From: Cytophagaceae bacterium
GTDB taxonomy: Bacteria; Bacteroidota; Bacteroidia; Cytophagales; Spirosomataceae
Assembly (NCBI GenBank): GCA_947461155.1
Contig: CANHKE010000128.1
Coordinates: 1-5,192, forward strand
Direction: 5' to 3'
DNA length: 5,192 bases
Numbering within the stretch: the stretch's first letter is position 1; each line of letters opens with the position of its first letter. Positions 1 to 5,192 of this stretch are shown here, piece after piece. The notes under the pieces are model-generated. The model ran no database searches. It saw only the letters and a list, made by a program, of their open reading frames with translations, and was not told the DNA's origin. Position numbers and translations under genes: made by a program.

Positions 1-2079
1 GCGGATCGCTGGCAATTTGTCTTGTCGTTTCAATATGGAAACAATCGTTTCCCGTGGGATGGCTTGTCGGCGGAGGCCAACGTACTCTTTGAAAAGAAAG
101 GGGACAGTTATGCCTTTCAAAAGATAATGCGGTCTTTGGTCAAGGAAAAACGAAGTTTTCAGAGTTTAAAATCCATGGGCTTGCCGATGGAAGCCGATGG
201 CCGTGCAACGATTTCGCGATCAGATGCGGTACAATGGCTGACTGCGCATAAACAAGACCTTGATCAAGCAGGCTTCGTTGTTCAGTTTAAAGGGGACGGA
301 TCTGCGCCGCGCTACTTCCTAGGGAAGCCAGAAATCAGCATTCGTATTGGTGAGAAATTTGACTGGTTTGACATTCAAGCGATTATTTCGTTTGGGCAGT
401 TTCAGATTCCATTTTTGAAGATTCGCCAACTAATCTTGCAGAAGAAAAAGGAATTTCATTTGCCAGACGGCTCGATCGCGATTATTCCGGACAATTGGTT
501 TCATGATTACCAAGATTTATTCTATTTCTCGGAAACACGTCCAGGCGAAGATGGCGTGTATCTGCGTCGCCAGCATTTTCAATTGATTCAAGAGTGGGAA
601 AACCAGGACCTAGTTAAGACGTCTTTGAAAGCCAAAACGCTCAGCGATCTAAAATTAGAGACGAAAGAATTTCCCGTTCCAAAGAATTTCAAAGGAACCT
701 TGCGACCATATCAGCTCGAAGGCTATCGCTGGATGCGGACACGTCAAGTGGCCGGTTTAGGTGCTTGTTTGGCGGATGACATGGGTCTCGGAAAAACGGT
801 TCAAACGCTTTGCTTATTGCAAAGTTTGAAGGAACAAGGGGAGACCCTGCCCACTTTACTTGTGATGCCCACATCCCTTTTATATAACTGGGAAATGGAG
901 GCGAAGAAATTTACCCCACAACTCCGTGTGTTAGTGTATAGCGGACCGCAACGTGAGAAATTACAGGCCCAGATCGGCAAAGTGGATTTAATCTTGTGTT
1001 CGTTTGGTATGGTCCGTTCGGATATCGATTGGTTTGAGAAACAACCTTTCAGCTATGTGATTTTAGATGAGTCGCAAGCCATTAAAAATCCACTCGCAAA
1101 CATTACGAAAGCCGTTCAAAAATTAAACGCCAAATTCCGTTTAGTCATGACGGGTACCCCGTTAGAAAACTCAACGATGGACCTTTGGTCGCAAATGAAT
1201 TTTGTGAATACAGGTTTGCTTGGAAGCCAACGGTATTTCAAGGATTCGTTCCAGATTCCTATTGAGAAAAAGGCAGACGGAGACCAAAAAAAGCGTTTAT
1301 ACTTCTTAATAAAGCCTTATTTATTGCGGAGAGAAAAGCGTCAGGTGGCGGCCGACTTGCCTGAAAAGATGGAGTCGATTACCTACTGTTCGATGTCGGA
1401 GGAACAAGAGCGTTTGTACGATAAAACGAAATCGTTTTATCGCGATGTATTGTTAAAGCAGATCAAAGACGAAGGTTTACAAAAGTCTCGCTTCTCGGTA
1501 TTGCAAGGCTTAACCAAATTGCGCCAATTAGCGAATCATCCGGCTTTGTGCGAGGATGGATTCACCGGAGAATCGGGTAAAATGGAAGCGGTTTTGGAGA
1601 AGTTGGAGACGGTACTCGAGCAGCACCATAAAGTATTGATTTTCAGTCAGTTTGTTCAGCATTTAGGCTTAATTCGTAAGGCTTTGGATGAACGTGGCAT
1701 TGCGTATGCCTATTTGGATGGAAGTACTTCTGATCGGAAGGGTCAGGTGGAAAGTTTCCAGAAGGATGATGGGCAGTCTGTGTTCCTGATTTCCCTAAAA
1801 GCCGGTGGCGTAGGTTTAAATCTAACGGCTGCTGATTATGTATTTTTATTGGATCCGTGGTGGAATCCTGCGGCAGAGGCACAGGCCATTGACCGTGCGC
1901 ACCGGATTGGTCAAAAGAAAACGGTATTCACGTATAAGTTTATTAGTAAAGAGACGGTTGAGGAGAAAATCCTATCGCTTCAGCAGCGTAAATTGGATTT
2001 GGCGAATGACTTAGTCACCTCAGATGAAAGTATATTGCGCGCGTTAAGTGAAGACGAGGTGCTTGACTTATTAAGTTAG
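1..2079 (+). CDS. SNF2/SWI2-family DEAD/DEAH-box helicase-like ATPase (5'-truncated by window edge)
   Basis: This is a superfamily 2 ATPase of the SNF2 type, expected to translocate on double-stranded nucleic acid or remodel protein-DNA complexes using ATP. The reading frame is open to base 1; the TTG at 22 is an in-frame codon rather than a convincing start, so the N-terminus is missing. About 692 residues are visible. The first ~230 form a non-catalytic accessory region I cannot assign firmly. The helicase core follows: LRPYQLEGYRWM near 703-738, Walker A DDMGLGKT at 775-798, Walker B DESQ at 1066-1077, motif III TGTP at 1150-1161, motif V AGGVGLNLT at 1801-1827, and motif VI QAIDRAHRIGQ at 1882-1914. 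All core motifs look intact, so the enzyme should be active. Related Bacteroidota proteins are often about 950-1000 residues, so perhaps 250-300 are off-window (family knowledge, not measured). The TAG stop overlaps the stop of the convergent regulator gene by 4 bases. The cellular target is unknown; a role in transcription recycling or repair is only a guess. Confidence 0.93.
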   Translation, partial: ADRWQFVLSFQYGNNRFPWDGLSAEANVLFEKKGDSYAFQKIMRSLVKEKRSFQSLKSMGLPMEADGRATISRSDAVQWLTAHKQDLDQAGFVVQFKGDGSAPRYFLGKPEISIRIGEKFDWFDIQAIISFGQFQIPFLKIRQLILQKKKEFHLPDGSIAIIPDNWFHDYQDLFYFSETRPGEDGVYLRRQHFQLIQEWENQDLVKTSLKAKTLSDLKLETKEFPVPKNFKGTLRPYQLEGYRWMRTRQVAGLGACLADDMGLGKTVQTLCLLQSLKEQGETLPTLLVMPTSLLYNWEMEAKKFTPQLRVLVYSGPQREKLQAQIGKVDLILCSFGMVRSDIDWFEKQPFSYVILDESQAIKNPLANITKAVQKLNAKFRLVMTGTPLENSTMDLWSQMNFVNTGLLGSQRYFKDSFQIPIEKKADGDQKKRLYFLIKPYLLRREKRQVAADLPEKMESITYCSMSEEQERLYDKTKSFYRDVLLKQIKDEGLQKSRFSVLQGLTKLRQLANHPALCEDGFTGESGKMEAVLEKLETVLEQHHKVLIFSQFVQHLGLIRKALDERGIAYAYLDGSTSDRKGQVESFQKDDGQSVFLISLKAGGVGLNLTAADYVFLLDPWWNPAAEAQAIDRAHRIGQKKTVFTYKFISKETVEEKILSLQQRKLDLANDLVTSDESILRALSEDEVLDLLS

Positions 2080-2735
2080 CGTTTCACTAATACGTTTTTT
2101 GCCACCGCGTGGCTAATGAATACGGGTTGAGCCTCATCGATGCGCAAGCCTACCGACAAGTCAAATTCATTGATTTCGGTAATTTCTAATTTAGCCCCTA
2201 ACTTGAGGTTTAACTTCGTCAGCAGTTGAAGAAATACCGCTGAATCTTGAGCAACACCCACGAGTGTTGCGGGACTTGCTAATGGTAAATTGGCTAGCGG
2301 AAAATATTCCAGTTGGGGTAAAATTCCCTCTTTATTTGGAATCGGATCTCCGTGCGGGTCTGTGCGGGGGAAATCAAGAAAAGCATCTAGCTTGTCGATG
2401 AGTACCTCCGATTCTATGTGTTCCAGTTGCTCCGCAATTTCGTGTACTTCATCCCAATTGAAGCCCATTTTTGTGACCAAAAATACTTCCCACAAACGGT
2501 GCTTTCGAACAATGTCTAAGGCGATTTTTTCACCGATAGCGCTGAGTCGAACACCTTGATATTTTTGGTAATTGACCCAGCCTTTTTCTGACATTTTCCG
2601 AAGCATGTCGGTCACAGAAGCCGCTTTGTTTTGCGTTAATTCAGCTATGGCATTTGTTGAAATATCATCATTCGTCGACTCGGAGAGCCGGTATATGATT
2701 TTCAAATAATTTTCTTCTGCAAATGAAATCGCCAT
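2076..2735 (-). CDS. mntR: DtxR/MntR-family metal-dependent transcriptional repressor with FeoA-like C-terminal domain
   Basis: A cytoplasmic metalloregulator, predicted to bind Mn2+ (or Fe2+) and then repress metal-uptake genes. With the ATG at 2735 it has 219 residues. Residues 1-70 form the winged-helix DNA-binding domain (AEENYLKIIYRL; helix around KAASVTDMLRKMSEKGWV; wing YQKYQGVRLS). Residues 71-140 form the metal-binding and dimerisation domain, with likely ligands H79, E83, H98, E102, E105 and H106 and the signature DPHGDPIP at 126-133. Residues ~145-219 resemble the SH3-like/FeoA domain. Glu at 102 replaces the Cys of iron-sensing DtxR and resembles MntR, but N9 and K12 differ from the D8/E11 of Bacillus MntR, so metal choice is not certain. 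The ATG at 2735 is preferred over a TTG at 2756, which lies inside a -7-like promoter box and would add seven residues atypical of the family. It is divergent from mntH across a 108-base gap with a palindrome, which suggests control of mntH and autoregulation. It is convergent with the helicase (4-base overlap). Confidence 0.92.
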   Translation of the reverse strand: MAISFAEENYLKIIYRLSESTNDDISTNAIAELTQNKAASVTDMLRKMSEKGWVNYQKYQGVRLSAIGEKIALDIVRKHRLWEVFLVTKMGFNWDEVHEIAEQLEHIESEVLIDKLDAFLDFPRTDPHGDPIPNKEGILPQLEYFPLANLPLASPATLVGVAQDSAVFLQLLTKLNLKLGAKLEITEINEFDLSVGLRIDEAQPVFISHAVAKNVLVKR

Positions 2736-2761
2736 ATCGAAGTTTGGAAAAATCAAAAGTA

Positions 2762-2792
2762 CAAAAATATTTTAAATTAAATTTTTAGACAA
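2762..2792 (-). promoter_or_regulatory. Predicted mntR promoter, Bacteroidota type (TTG-N20-TAnnTTTG)
   Basis: Read on the minus strand, TATTTTTG (2769 down to 2762) matches the Bacteroidota -7 consensus TAnnTTTG exactly. A TTG (2792-2790) lies 20 bases upstream, within the usual spacing for the -33 element. Transcription would start near 2755, giving a leader of about 20 bases before the ATG at 2735. A second exact match, TACTTTTG (2761 down to 2754), sits immediately downstream and is an alternative -7 box with a start near 2747. The -33 TTG falls in the centre of the inverted repeat at 2780-2803, so repressor bound there should block the promoter. In AT-rich DNA such short matches can arise by chance, hence moderate confidence. 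Confidence 0.5.
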
Positions 2793-2803
2793 GGCTAAAA
2801 ATT
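2780..2803. promoter_or_regulatory. Predicted DtxR/MntR-family operator (24-base inverted repeat) in the mntR-mntH divergent region
   Basis: Two perfect 9-base arms, AATTTTTAG (2780-2788) and CTAAAAATT (2795-2803), flank the six-base centre ACAAGG. Within the centre, C2790 and G2793 also pair, so only two symmetric base pairs break full palindromy. The TTAG...CTAA core and AT-rich flanks resemble DtxR-family operators (the DtxR consensus begins TTAGG and ends CCTAA). It lies 44 bases from the regulator's ATG and 40 bases from the transporter's ATG, between divergent genes for a metal-dependent repressor and a metal importer. The inferred role is metal-dependent repression of mntH and probably of mntR. 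A rho-independent terminator is unlikely because the repeat sits upstream of both genes and its stem is almost all A/T. Confidence 0.7.
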
Positions 2804-2819
2804 ATTTTAGAATATTCTC

Positions 2820-2827
2820 TATATTTG
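2820..2827 (+). promoter_or_regulatory. Predicted mntH promoter -7 box (TAnnTTTG)
   Basis: TATATTTG is an exact match to the Bacteroidota -7 consensus TAnnTTTG. It would place the transcription start near 2833, about 10 bases before the mntH ATG at 2844. No good TTG -33 element is visible at the normal distance (around 2795-2802), which is where the right arm of the predicted operator lies. The promoter may therefore be weak or rely on the AT-rich upstream region. The very short leader leaves no room for a manganese riboswitch, so control is expected at transcription initiation. No Shine-Dalgarno sequence precedes the ATG, as is common in this phylum. Confidence 0.5.
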
Positions 2828-2843
2828 GTTTTTACTTGAATCT

Positions 2844-4166
2844 ATGGCTAAGCCTTGGCGTACGGAAAATAATAAGCAATCACTTAGTGAGGTATATGCG
2901 AGTATTCCCATTCCCCAAGGAGGTGGCTTTTGGAAGAATCTGCGGGCATTTATGGGTCCTGGATTTATGGTGGCGGTTGGTTATATGGATCCTGGGAATT
3001 GGGCGACTGATTTAGCGGGGGGTGCCCAATTTGGCTATACCTTATTGTCTGTCATTTTAATTTCGAGTCTTTTTGCGATTCTATTGCAGCACTTGGCGCT
3101 GAAATTAGGCGTAGCGACAGGTCGTGATCTAGCACAAGCATGTGGGGATGCGTTTTCAAAGCCCGTGGCTATTTTTTTATGGCTGATTTGTGAAGCGGCG
3201 ATTGCGGCTTGCGACTTAGCGGAGGTAATTGGTTCGGCACTTGCCTTACATTTATTATTTGGCTTGCCTATTTTAGGAGGCATTGCTGTGACAATTTTGG
3301 ATGTCTTTTTGATTTTATATTTTCAAAATCGAGGTTTTCGCGTACTTGAATCAATTGTTTTGGCGCTTTTGGCGGTCATCAGTTGTTGCTTTTTATACGA
3401 GATTATTATTGCCCAACCGGCCATTGGGCCAGTATTGCAAGGGCTTATTCCAAGTCCAGGTATTTTTCAAGATTCCAATCAATTGTATGTGGCCATTGGA
3501 ATTTTGGGTGCCACGGTGATGCCTCATAATCTATATTTACATTCCAGTATCGTGCAAACGCGCGCCTTCGCCCATACAGATGAGCAGCGGACCAAAGCCA
3601 TCAAATATGCGACTTGGGATTCAACGATTTCCTTGAGCTTAGCCTTTTTTGTCAATGCGGCCATTCTTATATTGGCGGCTGCCGCATTTCATTGGAGTGG
3701 GCAGCAACATGTAGCCGATATACGCGATGCGTTCGAATTGCTCAATCCCGCATTGGGTAGTAAATGGGCAGCTATTTTATTTGCGATTGCCTTATTAGCC
3801 TCCGGTCAGAACGCGACGCTTACGGGGACGCTGGCTGGGCAAATCGTCATGGAAGGCTTTTTAAATCTACGCCTAAAGCCATGGCTTCGGCGGTTAATAA
3901 CACGCTTGTTGGCCATTTTACCTGCCTTTTTCATTACCTGGGTCTGGGGCGAAAGCAAGATTGGCGATTTGTTGATTTTTAGCCAGGTAGTCCTTTCGAT
4001 GCAACTCAGCTTTGCAGTGATTCCGCTCGTTTTATTTACCAGCGATGCGAAGAAGATGGGTAAATTTGTGAATGCCCCTTGGCTGACCATTAGCGCTTGG
4101 ATCATTAGCGCCATTATTTTGAGTCTAAATCTGTATTTATTAGCTCAAATTTTCTTTGGCGCTTAG
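2844..4166 (+). CDS. mntH: Nramp-family divalent metal (Mn2+/Fe2+) transporter MntH
   Basis: An inner-membrane, proton-coupled importer of Mn2+ and, less selectively, Fe2+ and other transition metals. It has 440 residues, a normal length for the family. Helix 1 carries the metal-binding DPGN motif (D49-N52). Helix 3 carries D124 and E127 in DLAE, matching the conserved acidic residues of E. coli MntH helix 3. Helix 6 carries MPHN (M226-N229); its Met is the soft ligand that selects transition metals over Ca2+/Mg2+. The conserved helix-8 stretch SGQNATLTGTLAGQ is at 320-333. Hydrophobicity by eye gives about 11 transmembrane segments after a ~35-residue cytosolic N-terminus. The ATG at 2844 follows a -7-like box closely and gives a typical start. 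It is divergent from the MntR-like regulator, with an operator-like palindrome between, so repression when metal is plentiful is expected. The last eight codons plus the stop overlap the 3' end of ribD on the other strand. All key residues are present. Confidence 0.96.
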   Translation: MAKPWRTENNKQSLSEVYASIPIPQGGGFWKNLRAFMGPGFMVAVGYMDPGNWATDLAGGAQFGYTLLSVILISSLFAILLQHLALKLGVATGRDLAQACGDAFSKPVAIFLWLICEAAIAACDLAEVIGSALALHLLFGLPILGGIAVTILDVFLILYFQNRGFRVLESIVLALLAVISCCFLYEIIIAQPAIGPVLQGLIPSPGIFQDSNQLYVAIGILGATVMPHNLYLHSSIVQTRAFAHTDEQRTKAIKYATWDSTISLSLAFFVNAAILILAAAAFHWSGQQHVADIRDAFELLNPALGSKWAAILFAIALLASGQNATLTGTLAGQIVMEGFLNLRLKPWLRRLITRLLAILPAFFITWVWGESKIGDLLIFSQVVLSMQLSFAVIPLVLFTSDAKKMGKFVNAPWLTISAWIISAIILSLNLYLLAQIFFGA

Positions 4167-5165
4167 CCACCGGTTATCTGGACCTACTTGTTCCATTAAT
4201 TCCCAAGAAAGGTCTTGAAAGGGGCTTTTGATGCCTTTTTTAAGGGATACCTTCGATTGTATTTGTACGATGGTATCGGCCAATCCGGCAGCATAAAAGG
4301 CCTCCAAGGTTTTCGTGCCACCTTCTACCAAAATAGATTGAATACCTTCTTTTTGGCAGTATTTCATCAGTCCGGCTAGCAAATCATCCCCCAAAGCGAT
4401 CCATTGTTTATTGCCATCTACATGCGCGTGGTCCTTCGTGCAAATCAGTAAAGCGAACTCATCTTGGAGTAATGTTCGATCCTGACGCATGCGATTTGTA
4501 GGATCTAAAACGATGCGAATGGGATTATTTCCTGGCCAAAACCGGGCATCCAATTTGGGATTATCCGTTTCTGCCGTGTTTACCCCGATTAAGATAGCTT
4601 GATGCTGTGTGCGTAATTTGTGAACAAGCTGCTTACTAATCTCATTTGAAAAATGCACCGGGGCTCCAGATTCATCCGCAATAAACCCATCCGCTGATGC
4701 GGCGAATTTAAGCGTAATCCAAGGGCGATTTTTCATATGGTAATGAAAAAAGTTCTGATTAATCTCCGCTCCTGCCTGTTCTAAAATGGCTACATCTACT
4801 TCAATCCCTGCTTGTAATAAACGCTGAATTCCTTTGCCTGCAACCATTGGATTGGGGTCTACGTTGCAAATGACCACACGTCGAACTTGCTCGCGAATGA
4901 GTAAATCGGCGCACGGAGGTGTTTTGCCAAAATGACTACAAGGCTCTAATGTCACATAGACGGTTGCCCATTTCGCGGATTGCTTTAGGCTTTGAAACGC
5001 ATTGACTTCGGCATGCGGTCCGCCAAATTGGGCGTGATATCCTTCGCCAATAACGATGTCATCTTGAACAATGACACAGCCAACGAGCGGGTTGGGTGCT
5101 ACGCGCCCTTCGCCTAATTTGGCTAGGTCTAAGGCACGTTGCATCCAAATCTCGTCTTTAGTCAT
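4140..5165 (-). CDS. ribD: RibD: bifunctional diaminohydroxyphosphoribosylaminopyrimidine deaminase / 5-amino-6-(5-phosphoribosylamino)uracil reductase
   Basis: A cytoplasmic riboflavin-pathway enzyme catalysing two successive steps after GTP cyclohydrolase II: deamination of the diaminopyrimidinone phosphoribosyl intermediate, then NADPH-dependent reduction of the ribosyl group to ribityl. It has 341 residues, slightly shorter than the 367 of E. coli RibD. The N-terminal zinc deaminase domain (about 1-145) has HAE at 51-53 and PCSHFGKTPPC at 75-85, giving Zn ligands H51, C76 and C85 with catalytic E53. The preceding APNPLVGCVIV block is also family-typical. The C-terminal reductase domain (about 147-341) shows TLKFAASADGFI at 151-162, DNPKLDAR at 201-208, PIRIVLDP at 215-222 and LVEGGTKTL at 279-287. 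Both active sites look complete. The ATG at 5165 starts within an ATGA sequence whose TGA may end an upstream minus-strand gene, so translation could be coupled. It converges on mntH with a 27-base overlap. No link to metal transport is evident. Confidence 0.96.
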   Translation of the reverse strand: MTKDEIWMQRALDLAKLGEGRVAPNPLVGCVIVQDDIVIGEGYHAQFGGPHAEVNAFQSLKQSAKWATVYVTLEPCSHFGKTPPCADLLIREQVRRVVICNVDPNPMVAGKGIQRLLQAGIEVDVAILEQAGAEINQNFFHYHMKNRPWITLKFAASADGFIADESGAPVHFSNEISKQLVHKLRTQHQAILIGVNTAETDNPKLDARFWPGNNPIRIVLDPTNRMRQDRTLLQDEFALLICTKDHAHVDGNKQWIALGDDLLAGLMKYCQKEGIQSILVEGGTKTLEAFYAAGLADTIVQIQSKVSLKKGIKSPFQDLSWELMEQVGPDNRWLSAKENLS

Positions 5166-5192
5166 GATTCACTTTTTTCCGACTCGATGACA
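5162..5192 (-). CDS. Possible C-terminal end of an upstream minus-strand gene (window-edge fragment)
   Basis: On the minus strand, one frame running in from the right edge reads VIESEKSES and then stops at TGA (5164-5162), overlapping the ribD ATG as ATGA. Such four-base overlaps are common between translationally coupled genes, and an acidic, serine-rich tail is plausible for a protein end. With only nine codons visible, this may be coincidence: another frame also stops nearby at 5171-5169. The product cannot be identified. Confidence 0.3.
   Translation of the reverse strand, partial: VIESEKSES

Noticed and set aside
1643..1882. 79-codon open frame on the minus strand inside the helicase gene
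   Set aside because: It lies opposite the strongly conserved helicase motifs V-VI and has no recognisable domain; it is a shadow of the real gene.
2076..2100. Possible terminator at the helicase/mntR junction (TTAG and CTAA arms followed by TACGTTTTTT)
   Set aside because: Only four A/T-rich base pairs in the stem, and the T run is separated from it by three bases; too weak to call.
2290..2559. 89-codon plus-strand open frame inside mntR
   Set aside because: Its product is low-complexity, Ser/Cys-rich and unlike any family; the opposite strand encodes a clear DtxR metal-binding domain.
2763..2783. AAAATATTTT and TTTAAATT-like short palindromes near the mntR promoter
   Set aside because: Pure A/T palindromes are expected by chance in this AT-rich gap, and their sequence is already explained by the -7 box.
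2828..2843. Manganese riboswitch (yybP-ykoY type) in the mntH leader
   Set aside because: The predicted leader is only about 10 bases, and even the whole 108-base gap shows no structured GC-rich stem; an operator-based mechanism explains the region better.
3806..4114. 102-codon minus-strand open frame inside mntH
   Set aside because: The plus strand encodes conserved Nramp helices 8-10 across the same bases, and no independent signal supports the antisense frame.
1..5192. Mobile element, defence system or CRISPR content, including reading the SNF2 ATPase as part of a defence island
   Set aside because: No transposase, terminal repeats, direct-repeat arrays, nuclease or methylase genes are present; the neighbours are metal homeostasis and riboflavin genes, so the helicase is more likely a core cellular protein.

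Overview
The window looks like a chromosomal stretch from a member of the Bacteroidota, possibly Cytophagales-like; the genus cannot be named from this much sequence. Three things support that. The promoter-like boxes in the one intergenic gap match the Bacteroidota -7 consensus TAnnTTTG. No Shine-Dalgarno motif precedes the start codons. The manganese regulator has the Bacteroidota-style N-terminus (AEENYLK) followed by a C-terminal FeoA-like domain. Base composition is moderate, estimated by eye in the low-to-mid 40s % GC, with a very AT-rich intergenic gap.

Layout: (1) bases 1-2079, plus strand, the C-terminal two-thirds or so of an SNF2/SWI2-family ATPase cut by the left window edge. (2) Bases 2076-2735, minus strand, a DtxR/MntR-family metal-dependent repressor that meets the helicase tail to tail with a 4-base overlap. 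(3) Bases 2736-2843, a 108-base AT-rich divergent control region holding a strong inverted repeat and promoter-like boxes facing both ways. (4) Bases 2844-4166, plus strand, an Nramp-family Mn2+/Fe2+ importer (mntH). (5) Bases 4140-5165, minus strand, the bifunctional riboflavin enzyme RibD, which overlaps the 3' end of mntH by 27 bases. (6) Right edge: ribD begins with an ATGA junction, so an unseen upstream gene on the minus strand may end there. Coding density is very high; the only true intergenic sequence is the mntR/mntH divergent region.

Functionally, mntR and mntH form a recognisable unit. A metal-sensing repressor sits back to back with the metal importer, and a DtxR-type palindrome lies between them, so excess Mn2+ (or Fe2+) probably shuts off import and perhaps the regulator itself. 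The helicase and ribD are flanking housekeeping or DNA/RNA-transaction genes with no evident link to metal uptake.

I see no undescribed system here. The most useful points are the operator architecture, the regulator start correction, the mixed metal-ligand set of the regulator, and the two antisense 3' overlaps. No RNA genes, mobile elements, CRISPR arrays or origins were recognised.
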